Origin: Populus alba
Lineage: Eukaryota; Streptophyta; Magnoliopsida; Malpighiales; Salicaceae
Assembly (NCBI RefSeq): GCF_005239225.2
Contig: NC_133293.1
Location: forward strand, 21,482,333-21,546,332
Direction: 5' to 3'
DNA length: 64,000 nt
Shown piece by piece: positions 45,779 through 57,106 of this stretch (positions are counted from its first letter, which is position 1; each line of letters begins with the position of its first letter). The position numbers and the translations under genes are program-made. The notes under the pieces were generated by a model. It saw only the letters and a list, made by a program, of their open reading frames with translations, searched no databases and had not been told where the DNA came from.

Positions 45779-46217
45779 CATGTGAGCTCACAAGCTGCTG
45801 TACTCCGGCTATTAGCAGCATCCTCTATAGAAAATCTCTTTGATATGCTATATGCGGCACAACTTTGACATGGGCTATCTCTCTTTTGTTGCTCCTCCTT
45901 TCGGTGAACCATCATGTTAGTATTTATTTTTCATTTCACGTAACATCTCAAATGAGTAGTATTGCGTCATCTGGTCACTTGAAAGTTTTACTCTTTTGTT
46001 TGTCCTACAAACCACTTGGAAAAGCTGAGACAGACAATTATGCATGCAAGGCTTGATTTTTTTTTCAACTCATTATTGTTTTGCTTATTTTTTCCAGCTC
46101 CACGATACCAAGACAACAACTGGAGAAACAGGGGTAAAATTTCAGGTTTATAGAGATACACTTGGTTCCATTCTGACATCAATGGCATGCACTCGTGACC
46201 AGCTACGAGAACTGTAA
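44061..46217 (+). pseudogene. FAR1/FHY3-related (FRS) gene, 5'-truncated and broken
   Basis: The fragment opens in the end of the MULE-transposase-derived domain ([20 protein letters not shown], about 44094-44155). After a one-base insertion in the GGGG at 44197-44200 it continues in another frame as [21 protein letters not shown] zinc finger follows ([16 protein letters not shown], about 44530-44580). TGA at 44660-44662 and TAG at 45434-45436 interrupt it. Further exons are at about 45420-45541 ([19 protein letters not shown]) and 46098-46217 ([15 protein letters not shown]), the last ending in TAA. The N-terminal FAR1 zinc-finger domain and most of the transposase-like core are absent. Intact FRS proteins are domesticated transposase-derived transcription regulators. 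Confidence 0.85.
45731..45774. repeat. (TA)n microsatellite
   Basis: About 21 uninterrupted TA units lie between the second and third exon remnants of the FRS pseudogene. Confidence 0.95.
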
Positions 46218-47665
46218 GCATATTCATTTGGATTCTAAGATTTTGACGTGTTTTTGAGAATGTCTTTTCAACGTGGCGCGAAGAAATAATGTGTGGTGAC
46301 ATGCATGTCTGTAATCCCTGCAGGTTTTTTCTGCAGCAGCTTCATTCTACCATGTCTGTAAGCAAGAGTTGTATGATCTGTTAGAATTCATTCTACTAGA
46401 TCCAGGCTTCCAGCTGCAACGGGAGAGCTAGCAGGAGTGGAAGCTGTGCTCTTTCTGGGTCTGGTAACCATTTGATCATATTTTATTTTCCCACACGGGC
46501 AGCCCCCCAACAATGTACAATGCTACACAAATCACTATCACGATACTGATGCAAAGGGCATATTAGAACACGATACTGGTGAAAAGGGCATATTCGAAGA
46601 TCACGATGCTGATTACAGGGGCATGTAAAGTGGAGACTAGTCATTGTTGGAACATTAAGGAGACAATAGTACTGATTCCTGCATGAGAAGCTCCTTGAGT
46701 CACAATTCAATTTCAGTTCATACTGTTCAGGTCTTGCCCACTTCACCGCTCGCACTTGCCAAGAAATTGCTTGCTCATGCCTGAAGTGCAGGAACTTGTT
46801 TGTTTTTGTGGTTTTTAAAAGTGTATCTGTTTTAACAAATATTAAATTATTTTTTTATAATTTTGATATATTAATATAAAAAATTTTAAAAATCATTATA
46901 ATATATTTTCAAGTAAGAAGTATTTTTAAAAATCAATATACATCACACTATCTAAACAAACAATAAAACTAGAAGCAAAAATCGATAATAATTGTATGAC
47001 AGGTATGATAGCTGAAGTAAAACTTTTTTTTATTGCTGATCTGGAACCTAATTCAAATTGTATTTTATTTTTGCTAAATCAAGGGAATTAACCTGATTAC
47101 GTTGAATGGAAATACAGAATTTTGGATCTTGCACGATTTCATTTTGTGCTAAGAATTTGTGTAAATTTTACAAAGCTACATAGTGGATGGGCACAAATTC
47201 ATCTGCAAGTTCAAAACCACTGTAGCTTCCAACTCCGATTATGCCTCTTTTCAAAATATTTTTTGGTGAGCCAAATGCAAGATTATAGGAGAAGATTAGC
47301 AGGTGGGTTGAGCCTGACCATATGGATACATGATGGAACATTACTAAGATCTCCAGAAAAGCTGTACCTGAATTAACAGCTGCATCTTGTTTTTCTGTTT
47401 ATGAAGTGAAACCTATTCAAGCATCAAGCATGGTTATGTTCCCTGATATCTATATGCTTCTACTGGTTTAGTATCCATCAGACTGAGAAAGTTCCTAACT
47501 TCAACAGCAAACTAAGAAACAAAATTTCTTTTACCTCATTTAGTCACCATCTCTATTGCCTGAATAGCATTTGCTAAAAGAAAGATTTTGTTTATATCTG
47601 GAAAGATGGTAGTGAAAAAAAAAACATAGCTGGAAAGATGGTAGTGAAGGCAGAAAGTGGGAAAA
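46218..47665. other. spacer between the FRS pseudogene and CCaMK
   Basis: It contains a set of diverged repeats of about 27-30 bp (46535-46625, with GATACTG or GATGCTG and AAAGGGCATAT), an AT-rich MITE-like segment (46810-46965), and a 19-bp repeat CTGGAAAGATGGTAGTGAA (about 47599 and 47631) next to the CCaMK stop. No gene was recognised. Confidence 0.55.
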
Positions 47666-49904
47666 TCATTGTTGCCGAAGAGATGAGAGGACTACATCCT
47701 GAAGCGAACTGTCCCTTTTCATTGCAGCTTTGAACTCATCAAAGGTGACTTTTCCATCACTGTTGGCATCCATCCTATCAAATATCTCGTCCAATTTCCC
47801 CGGTTCTGCTATATCTGCTGGAAGGCAGTCCTCGGGCAAAGCCTGCTCGAAAAACATTCTATATGTCATCTAATCTTGGAAGCAGTTTAAACTTTTCAAG
47901 TTATACAAATTGTTAGGGAAGCAGCTTACTCTGAGCATTGATGCTACTTCTTCCTTCGTGATGCACCCGGATCGGTCTGTATCATACATCTGTTGGCCGA
48001 AAAGCAAAAGAAAATTTCAGCTTAGCTGGATAGGTTTCTTCTTGATGTTGCAAGTTGGAGGGGAATCAGGGAAGAGAGCATACCTGGAAGCACAGACGGA
48101 GAGCATCATCTCCTTGAGAGTTCCTGAGGCTGGAGAAACCACAAAGAATCTCCCTCATGTCAACTGTTCCATCACGGTTGTTGTCAAATAGATCGAAGAT
48201 GCGGGGTGCCATAGGGATCAGTAACGACATGTTCATTGCTTTCAACACCTCCTCGAATTCGGATAGAGTAGCATTATCGCCTTTTGCACACCTGCACATA
48301 TATATTCCCCCCTTAGAATATGAAAAATTGATAATAGAGCAATCAAACTCTGGCCAGCTTGATGCTAAAGCTTCTTTATGCAGTTTATCAGCGGTCAAAT
48401 GCTGATAAACCTAAAACTCTACGCAAACTGAACTAAAACTTCGGGGCATGAAATAGTTTTAGCACTCACAATTTGGAAAAATGTAGCCTGAGTTTCTCAA
48501 TCTCATCCTCCTTGAGGTCATGTGATCCTAGTAAAGATTTCAACTTCTTGGTTCTTAAGAAAATTGTGCTACTCCACACACTGGCTATTGCTGCAGCTCG
48601 GAATTTGCGACGGGCATTGAAACTCTGCAGCCTTGAGACAATCTCGGGGTCCATTTGTTCCTCTTTTGCAGAATCCCCTATCACCCAAGGATGATTTAAA
48701 ACCTGTCACCACATGCAGTATGTTTTTTTAGAGGAGGCTCTCGATAATAATAGGGAAAAGACCAATAAGTTAAGGCTTTTGGAATCTGTACATCTTGAGC
48801 ACTCGGTCTCCTTTCGGGATCAACTTGCAGGAGATCAGTGATCAGTTGTTTTGCTGATGAAGTAATGTTCTTCCACGTCTTCTCATAGAAAGTGAAATCA
48901 CCCTGCATAGCAAATCATTTGCCTTTCAGAACCATGGAAGGAGGATAAACTGAACAGTGAAGAAAATGATCTAGCTTTGGTAGAGGCAAGAAAATATCAA
49001 CATACAGCCAGTATCACTTGTTGTTTCTGCTTGTTCGACTGGGCAATGAAAGGCGGGTACCTGGAATATCAAATGAAAAAAACAAAAGAACTAAGAACTT
49101 GAACCGAAAATCGGGATCTTGGTCGTTGACTTATGGCAACAAATGATAGGCTACAATTTGAGACACGAGAAAATTAACTCACCCTGAGAGCAGGATATAC
49201 AAGATTACTCCCAAAGACCACATATCAGTTTTAGAGCTAATTCTGCCTTGAGAAAGAGCTTCTGGTGAGACATAATCAATGGAACCAAACAACCCAACAA
49301 CTGGATCGGTGAACTCTTCCACAGAACTCAATCCAAAGTCCATAATCTTCAAAGTAGAATCATCGTTTTCATTCAAGAAAAGACAGTTCTCTGGCTTCAA
49401 GTCTCTATGAACAATATTAGCCCTGTGAAGAGCTCCCAGTCCTTCTGCAATCTGCCTAACCACAGCTGCTGCTTCACTCTCAGAGTACCTGTCTCGAGCG
49501 ACAATCCTGTCAAACAGCTCTCCACCAGAACAAAGCTCCAACACAAGATGCACCCCATTTTGATCCTCATAAACATCATAGAGGTCAATCACATTCGGAT
49601 GCGGCGATACATTTTCTACTATCTTTCTCATAACCAATATTTCATTTGTAAGTAAAGCATCAGATACTGAAACCTGCCTCCATGTTGGGAATTTGAAAGA
49701 AGCAGTGTTTCTCTCGCCATCACCGCGAGATCTCGGAATTCCCGATGGAGTTGACGGGCCTAATCTTTTCAATGTCTTGATGGCCACCTGCCTCCTATCT
49801 CCACTTGTCTTCAGTATACCTCTCCTGACAACTGAGAACCCACCTCTTCCTAGAATGTCTGAAACTTCATATTCATCTAAAAGTTTTCTTGTTTCCTGTC
49901 CCAT
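47666..49904 (-). CDS. CCaMK: calcium- and calmodulin-dependent protein kinase CCaMK/DMI3 (521 aa, 7 exons)
   Basis: Nuclear Ser/Thr kinase that decodes calcium spiking in root symbiosis and phosphorylates CYCLOPS/IPD3. Exons (minus): 49904-49183, 49060-49006, 48902-48792, 48702-48470, 48291-48084, 47989-47930, 47842-47666, totalling 1566 nt. Kinase motifs: GRGGFSVVRRG, VAIK, HRDLKPEN, DFG, SPEAL. The regulatory segment EKTWKNIT contains the autophosphorylation region. The calmodulin-binding helix runs RRKFRAAAIASVW. Three EF-hands follow: DNNRDGTVDMRE, DTDRSGCITKEE, DANSDGKVTFDE. Length and ending (DVVLSSLR) match legume CCaMK. All catalytic residues are present, so it should be functional. 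The gene is lost in Arabidopsis and other non-mycorrhizal plants. Confidence 0.96.
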
Positions 49905-50329
49905 GTTTCCCGGAAACTAACTACCAAACACACAACAGAAATGGAATCTTGAAGACTTGAAACTTTCAGACAAAAAAAAACAAATAATGGGAAGAACTAG
50001 GCAGGTTGTGCTCAATTATAAGGGAGAGAAGAGACAGAAAAGATTGACATCAGCTTGAGAAGACTTTTTGCATTAGTTTATGCCTGAAATTCATGTGGAA
50101 ACAAGAGGATAAATTATAAGAGATGGGAGCTGAAGAAAAACAGACAAACAGGCAAGGTCAACTAAACTTTAATTATTAGTCTAGTGAGCTTCCTTGTCTA
50201 TCTTCAAAATTCTTCATCTTAAACTCAAAACTGAAGCTTTGTTCATCTCTCCACGCCAAACGTGTTTGCTGCTATAATCTTTGTTTTTCAATGGTTAAGA
50301 TATTATCTCATCAACTTATATGCAAACCG

Positions 50330-50361
<32 letters not shown>

Positions 50362-52080
50362 CCCTTTGCCCAGGCCAAACTTGGGTTTAATAGGTGTGCA
50401 CACGAAGTGATAGTCTAACAAGAACCTTTGTGGGTTCTAAAACTATAAACAGGTTCGTGAGCTTGGAGATGGAGGTGCCAGGTCAAAATCAGCCCGTGGA
50501 AACCAACAGAGTCTAAATGGGCCGAGCTAGAATCCTCTGCAAAAACTATCAACATGGGCTTGTTAGGATAGATGGTCCAGGTCCTCCAGGCTATAAGGAT
50601 ATTATAGCCTACTAATTAATTTGATTATCTCCTCTAATCTGGCCTTTCGGTAAGGCTTAAACGTATTTGGGTTGGTGTAACTCTTAACCTAAATATGGGC
50701 TTTGTGTTAAATTTTGTTTCCTATTGAATATTTCTAGGCCTGTTCCTTGATTGCTGGAATCTATTCACCACTCTTAAAATAAAAAAAAAAATCACATTCA
50801 GATGTTTAGTTATCGGATTAATTCACATTCACAGGTAATTAAATCTACTCGAGTGAATTGTTTTCTTCTGATATCCATATTAGAGTTTAATATTCGGATT
50901 AACTTGAGTTAATTATTTGTTGTTTTAGATTTAAAATAAAAAACTTAATTGGGTGTTGATCGAGTCAACAAAATCACAGATAAACTCGTCAAATAAACAG
51001 GTTTTAACTGGTTCAACATTCTTTTCAATTAATTTAAGCTTTGGTCACTAATTTCCAAATCAATCCGCCGAATATTTACAACTACGCTTAATAAAGGCAA
51101 GGGAAAAAAACAGCAGCGGCAGCAGAACTCAGGACAATAAATATTATGGCACAACTTTCCTTAAGGTGGGGGCTAATGGTGACGAGGAATCATTAGAATT
51201 TGCATTGAACTTGACCAGGTGAATAATACAATGGTTGGATGGTGACAAATTATATGACTCGAAGAATATTTATTGTAATAATTGTTTGGAGCATCTAAAA
51301 GTTTAATGTTCTGACATGAGTTTCTTTTATGTCTAAAAATATATTATAAAATCCTCTCTTTTATATAATATTTCTACAATCATCCCTTTAAAGGCAAGAA
51401 AATTTCCAAAAAAAAGTGATTTATATAAGATCTTCAAACTCTTAGACGATTTTAATAATTTCATGATGCCTCGGGAAGTTATCTTGAGTTAAGAAAAAAA
51501 GAAAAGAGCAGTCAGGAAAAGTATAGCTTTATCTTGAGTTAAGAAAAAAGGAAAAGAACAGTCAGGGGATCTCAGTCTCTTCTAGATATTGCAGAGTCTG
51601 AGTCTTTGAATGAAGAAAACGCGGACAAGCATCTTGCGTGCATAAATATATACATACACCTAACGTAGAGAGAGGAATCAAAGTGGGAAAAATGGGAACA
51701 AAACATGGGGTTGAAAGAGAGGATGCAGGAAGTGGAAAAGGACTTCCTTCCATGACAAATATGCTAACTTCAAAACCTGCCTGCCTAACTTTGAATGATC
51801 TTTTCGTGTTCATAGAGAACATTACATAATTGTTCTCTGGATTTTCTTTTCTTTCAAATCAGATTCTTGGTTGTTCCCCCCGTTATTCTCCCCACGTCTG
51901 ACCAAAAGCACGGGATTAATTTGATATTTTCCGGTCAAGGTGCCAGTTTGGTAACGTAGTGCACTGTGATTTCACCTGCGTTTTGCCGGTAAAAACACCA
52001 AAAACCATGCGGTGCATCGCTTTGCTAAATTATATTTTTAGTTTTAAAAATAGAAAATTTTAAGTTCTAACCCTCCTAAA
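49905..52080. other. CCaMK promoter and intergenic DNA
   Basis: No gene was recognised. Contents include an A run (50335-50360), AT-rich stretches and a tandem duplication at 51480-51566. Confidence 0.6.
51480..51566. repeat. 50-bp tandem duplication
   Basis: Two units each contain TATCTTGAGTTAAGAAAAAA and CAGTCAGG, starting at 51480 and 51530. Confidence 0.85.
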
Positions 52081-52640
52081 CTACTCCTCATTTCATGTCT
52101 CCACCTGGACACCCTGGCCTCAAATCCTGGACAGGGAGGATGGGATTCAGGGATGAGAGAAAGCTTAGCTCCATGGTAAAGACTTTGAACCCAGCTCAAA
52201 CATATCCTAGGACTGAATCCAAGTCAATTTTAAATGATGTCAAGCCAAACCTGTCAGATCATCGCTGCTTAAAACAAAAAAGGAAGGCATGTGTTCAATG
52301 TGCAAAAGAATCTTTTCATCAAGTTTTTTGACCCTAGACATAAAATCATGCTAGTGCTTGGAACTCTTGAGATGCGACAAGAAGAGTCCATGATTGATGT
52401 AAGATACAGATGCCAGCTTTTGAGTGCTGCTATACAGCTAGAGGACCACATCTTTCTTGTAACTTCAACTAAATCCAACAACTGTTCCTGGACTCCACCA
52501 CTACTTGCTTTCTCTATGCCCTCTGTGCGAGGGTGTGTTGTGCACACAGGAAAGGAGGCAACTCTGTTCAAGTGCCTTTTGAAAAACTGGTTGGGTGCAT
52601 TGAACAAGCTGAGAAAGTGGGGGGCATTATAAGGTCCCTT
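52081..52640. other. GC-richer block with overlapping open frames, unidentified
   Basis: Its base composition stands out from its flanks. It is open on the plus strand at 52291-52632 (113 codons) and on the minus strand across 52269-52787 (172 codons, mostly the complement). Neither translation resembles a family I know, and no splice-linked partner was found. It could be a gene fragment or an unannotated transcript. Confidence 0.3.
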
Positions 52641-53117
52641 CTGATTCAACTCAACACACAAAAATAAGAAAAAACAAGGAATAAATAGATCAAGCAAGGA
52701 ATGTAGGGATTTTGCACTAACACAAAAGACAGCATAATGTATGAAAGCACCATATATTGATGTATGTGTACATATACTTGAATACATGCCGATATGAACT
52801 TTTCAACAGCAGTACAGAATATGGGTTTGGTCCTTTGCCAATTCATTATTGGCCCTTCTTCAATACTGCACAGAAAGCAACCTAGATATCCTAGACTTAG
52901 CAAGATAAAGAAGCAGAACAGAAACTCAGAAGTTCACAAATGTCTTGAACATCTACATATAAGAGCATATTAAACTACTAAGACTCGTCAGGAAGAAGTT
53001 TCTGCACTATGAAACAGAAACTGTGTTGATGATGGCCTTCTTCCCGGAATGTTAGCTGTTTCCCCTTCTAGGATAGTGCAGAACCAGGGAGAGCAGCAAG
53101 GTATTTTGCATCTTTCG

Positions 53118-55097
53118 TTAGACATACCACATGCCAACATCCTGCTTTGGAATCAGATCCATGGAATAATCAACTGGTGGACTGGGGAACGGAGAGCCAA
53201 ATCTGAAGTCAGTAATACTGTCATTGACATTGGTATCAAATGCAGAATCAAAGGCCTTGCAGTGATCAAACTGATTTTCGGTTGATGAGAAAACAGGGTT
53301 GTTCACTGGCATGCTGGTTGCTTCAGTTATGTTGTTTCCCACCATAGCCCCTTGGCCATAGAAGCTATCATCCAGCTGAAATTGGAATTTCTGTTGTTGC
53401 TGTTGATTTTGACCACCAATAATATTAGCATTCCTAGGATCCAGCTGGAACTGAAATTTCTGTTGCTGCTGTGGATTTTGGTCCCCCATAAAATTCACAT
53501 TCCTGGGGTTCAGCTGAAATTGAAATTTCTGCTCTTGCAGTTGCTGCTGATTTTGATCTCCAATAACATTGGCACTCCCAGGATTTATGTTCTTGTCTCG
53601 CTGAAGATTGGTATCATAGAAAGACATAAGATCAGAAATCGTTTTTTGCCCATCTTCCGAAAGTCTAAGTCCTGAAACATTAAGTGAAGGAGTCTGGTTT
53701 GGAGCTGCTGCCTTAGTTTGGGGAAATGGGAGAGAAAACACAGCTGGTTTGTCACTGTTTATTTGGAAATTAGACAATCCAAGTCCCTGAGAAGCATTGG
53801 TGCGATATAGGCAATTCATTTGGTGATTATTTCTAGCAGTGATGTCAAGAAACCCAAGTCCGGAATCGTTGTAGGGGCATTGAGGATGCTCGCACCTATA
53901 CACCTTTTGATCAACCAAAATGTGTGGCTCGCCAGCAGGCTGCTTCCTTTTCTGAATGAAATCCATGCTTGTCTCAACAAGCTCGCCCTTAATTTGTGGA
54001 GCTGCTGGCGGCATCATAAATCTATCTCTTGGTCCAGCTGCTGTTGCCATGTTGAAAAGATTGACATCAAGATGCTTACAATCCTCTACTTCAACAATGG
54101 GTTCATCATCCACTCCTTCAACATCATAATCACTGGAATCGCTGATGACACACGAACCACTTCCACCAGCAGACACAGGAGGGCAGCTATCTGGATATAA
54201 TTTTCGGGACAGTGTTTCTTCCTGATTAATTATTGCCAGCCAAGTGGCACTCTCCTTGGCAGTCATCTTATCCTGCAAACATTTAGACTGGCGAACAAGC
54301 TTGCGTATCTTGGCAATATCAGGAGAAATGTGCTTAATCACTGCTGTCAGAACACTGACTTTCCAAGCCTTCTTCAGATCATGGGGCTTCTTGTATGGAG
54401 GAGGACCCTGATCCTTGGGCAAACCCAGTTGAGGCCACCATTCCTCATTCGCAGTGGGCCACCATGGGGGGGCAACGCCTTTCTCCAGTGGAAAACGCCT
54501 CTGGGGTGGATCACAGTGCTGCATCAGGGCTGACAGAAGTGATCCAAGAGTTGTATCCTGAAGTTCCTGCAAGGTGTGAGGTGCGGATGCTGCTGGACCA
54601 CAATCTTCACTCTTTCCAGGGATTGAATGTTCTGCCTGATACTTGGAGATAGCAGCAGGGCCATTCCGATCAAACCTGACTTTTTCCTTCCACCATCCCC
54701 GGAGATTGTCAGATGCTCCACTCACCGGCTTTCCCTTCTCAGGAATGATCCCATACACAAAACCCTGAGCTTTGCAAACTTCCATCATTTTCAGCATATA
54801 TTTCAGGATTCCATCTTGTGCTCGTGACATCTTCTTCCTCCGTGCTTGCTCCTGAGACTGACGATGTTTTGCATGATCAACAACTTCCGTATTCTTACCC
54901 TGCTCTTTAAGTCGCCTAAGCAACATTCTGTCTCTCCACATCCTCCTCTCAAGCTCATCCACGTCCATCTCTTCATCACTGTAATCCTCCTCGATTGTTG
55001 CCCCTGGTTCGCGTTCTGGAACCGCATCCATTTCTCCAGGAGGAGCCGAGAAAAAGTCCAGATTGTTGCAAAATCCCATTTCTTCAAAGATTCCCAT
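53118..55097 (-). CDS. EIL: EIN3/EIL ethylene-response transcription factor (659 aa, single coding exon)
   Basis: Nuclear DNA-binding protein at the end of the ethylene pathway, stabilised when EBF1/2-driven degradation stops. The start is placed at the ATG for MGIFEEMGF (55097), as in EIN3. The frame upstream to 55118 has no ATG. An acidic stretch ([21 protein letters not shown]) begins the conserved region. The basic segments and EIN3 core follow, including [36 protein letters not shown] and [16 protein letters not shown] (about residues 80-320). After [10 protein letters not shown] comes a C-terminal region with three 23-residue Gln-rich repeats. Intronless coding and a 5'UTR intron are usual for this family. 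Whether it is EIN3 or an EIL paralogue needs a tree. Confidence 0.95.
   Translation of the reverse strand: MGIFEEMGFCNNLDFFSAPPGEMDAVPEREPGATIEEDYSDEEMDVDELERRMWRDRMLLRRLKEQGKNTEVVDHAKHRQSQEQARRKKMSRAQDGILKYMLKMMEVCKAQGFVYGIIPEKGKPVSGASDNLRGWWKEKVRFDRNGPAAISKYQAEHSIPGKSEDCGPAASAPHTLQELQDTTLGSLLSALMQHCDPPQRRFPLEKGVAPPWWPTANEEWWPQLGLPKDQGPPPYKKPHDLKKAWKVSVLTAVIKHISPDIAKIRKLVRQSKCLQDKMTAKESATWLAIINQEETLSRKLYPDSCPPVSAGGSGSCVISDSSDYDVEGVDDEPIVEVEDCKHLDVNLFNMATAAGPRDRFMMPPAAPQIKGELVETSMDFIQKRKQPAGEPHILVDQKVYRCEHPQCPYNDSGLGFLDITARNNHQMNCLYRTNASQGLGLSNFQINSDKPAVFSLPFPQTKAAAPNQTPSLNVSGLRLSEDGQKTISDLMSFYDTNLQRDKNINPGSANVIGDQNQQQLQEQKFQFQLNPRNVNFMGDQNPQQQQKFQFQLDPRNANIIGGQNQQQQQKFQFQLDDSFYGQGAMVGNNITEATSMPVNNPVFSSTENQFDHCKAFDSAFDTNVNDSITDFRFGSPFPSPPVDYSMDLIPKQDVGMWYV
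53372..53578 (-). repeat. 69-bp in-frame coding repeat, 3 copies, in the EIL gene
   Basis: Units start at 53372, 53441 and 53510 with a 69-bp period. Each encodes 23 residues of the form QKFQFQLxPRNxNxxGxQNxQQQ. Spacing is exactly in frame. Confidence 0.92.
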
Positions 55098-55279
55098 TTC
55101 AGCACACACCACAGCCAAATCAGTTTAATAATAGAATAGAAGATTTAGCTCAGTTAAGATATGTTCCACCTCTCTTACAATATCAATCTCCACACACAAC
55201 TATCGCTTAGAAGTTCACCGATTCTTATTCTTTGGAATTCAGTGCATGTGAAGCACAAAAGGCAGCCACAGCTAAGCTC

Positions 55280-56768
55280 CTGCAAGCCAAATAAATGCAC
55301 TTAAATATTTAGTGAAAGTTTCCCCAAATCTCTTACAGTAGGTCATGTACAATGAATCATTAAACTCTAATTTAATGTAAAACAAAGAGAGCACGGAATA
55401 GCATAAACGTCATATATTAGACTAACACCTAATTATCAAACAAACAAAAACAGAGTAACTGCTTTAGAAGCTCGACAAAGTTTATCTCCACCGACATACA
55501 AGTATAATCACAGGTCCGTTAAGGCTCTCTTTAGCTGGACATTTGTAAAACAAACAAACAAATAAATATGCAAACATAACATAAAGTAAGCTTTATCATT
55601 AATAGTATCAAAATCAGTTACGATTTGAAACAAATGAATTTGCTTCTCTCATGTCAGTGAGAAAAATTAATTCCAGGGATATTCAAATAAAAACTGCATA
55701 ATTGTCCCAACCTGGTGGTAAATCAATATCACCAAGAAGCAGACAACATAAATTCAAATCCTAAATGAAAATACCACGGATCCCAGCCTCCACTCGGACA
55801 CTTCAACAGAATGTCTAGGCGGTGGGCTGTCTTCACATGCCCGGCAATTAGTCTTAATTCCAGCTAAGCATGCCTGTATTACCATAAAACAAACTAATAA
55901 TACTAAAATGAAATTAGATACAATATCTCAAAACCCCATTTTACATGTCACAGTATCAAGAAAACACAATAAGTTTTTGAATTAAATGTTAGCAACCAGC
56001 AACTCAGTCATAAGTACAAGTACAAAAAAAACAGGAGGGTACCCTCTTCACTAATGATCATCGTAACATAGGAGCAAAACTTTTAGAGGGCCAAAACTAT
56101 AATACATTTATAAACCTCAGATCTACCTGTAACTGGATTATGTTACATCACTAACAACTAAGATTAAAGAGAAAATGATTCTCTACCAAGAAATGGAGAC
56201 AGAGAGAGAGAGTTATTATTTTGTAGCTTATTAAACAAAAAATTCCAGCAAAAACTGCTTGTTATGTAAGCAAAGAAGAAAGGAAAGAAAGAAAGAAAGA
56301 AAGAAACTCACTTTTTTTAATAATAACAACACTGTAAGTCTGTAACAAAGTCTGATGTCAGTTCTTTTAAATAAATTTCAAGCCTTTTATAACAAAGACA
56401 AGCATAACAAGTCTCCTAGAGCCATCTTTCCTTAAAAACTAAGCAGTGAAAGGACACAACGTACCATGAATTAGCAGGGAACCAAAAGGGTTACCATCAT
56501 GATTCATGAAAAGACACAAAAGAATCACCAGAGCTTCCTTTTTGTGCGTGACATAAATGATGATTAATTAATAACAAGATATTGATTAACATCAACAATT
56601 AATAAAGCATTTACAAAATCCCAGGACAGTACATTTAATAAGCACAAAAGATCAAGCAACATAACAACACTTAATCATGAAAGACATGGTTTAATACAAA
56701 ATTTAATAAATGGGATCCAGTAGATTTGTTGATAAATAAAGAAACGATGAAAAAGATTGAATCTTTAC
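55280..56768 (-). other. 5'UTR intron of the EIL gene (1,489 bp)
   Basis: A GTAAAG donor follows TTAACTTG at 56769/56768. A TTGCAG acceptor precedes GAGCTTAGC at 55280/55279. Between them lie AT-rich sequence and a (GAAA)n tract at 56280-56306. No coding signal was seen. Exact sites are inferred by consensus. Confidence 0.6.
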
Positions 56769-57072
56769 CAAGTTAATGAGTTATGGCTTTGTAAGAGCTG
56801 CAGCAACCATTGAAGAAATTAACAAAGTTTCTCCCTTTTAACCTTTCTGGGGTTAAGAAGAAGAAGAAGAAGCTCTCTTCTCCTCTCCTCTTCTGCTTAC
56901 AGTTTAGACATAGAGAGGGGGGGTTGGGGGTGTGGAGACTTTAAGGTTTGTTTTTTGTGTTAAATTTTTCTACTGATACTGTCCCATGAGAGTAAGAGGA
57001 GAAAAATATAAAGAGGGAGAGAGAAAGGTGGCAATTTGTCTGAAAGAGGGACAGATATGGAAATAGTGGTTT
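56769..57072 (-). promoter_or_regulatory. EIL 5'UTR exon 1 with two minimal upstream ORFs
   Basis: Pyrimidine-rich leader on the minus strand. It holds two complete short ORFs: MGQYQ (56987-56970) and MSKL (56911-56897). The 5' end is estimated from the TATA box near 57098-57106. Confidence 0.5.
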
Positions 57073-57097
57073 TTTTGGGGGTATTTTGGGGTGGGTA

Positions 57098-57106
57098 AAT
57101 TTATAG
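57098..57106 (-). promoter_or_regulatory. TATA box of the EIL gene
   Basis: CTATAAATT on the minus strand lies about 30 bp before a C/T-rich leader that leads without ATG-rich DNA into the 5'UTR. Confidence 0.55.

Noticed and set aside
46483..46755. 90-codon minus-strand frame with Cys/His repeats
   Set aside because: It is produced by diverged 27-30-bp repeats, has no zinc-finger spacing and lies in decayed FRS 3' flank.
53118..55118. EIL start at 55118
   Set aside because: The codon at 55118 is TTG, not ATG. The first ATG in frame is at 55097 and matches the family N terminus.
54330..55210. Several 65-100-codon frames antisense or out of frame to EIL
   Set aside because: They are shadows of the EIL coding exon.
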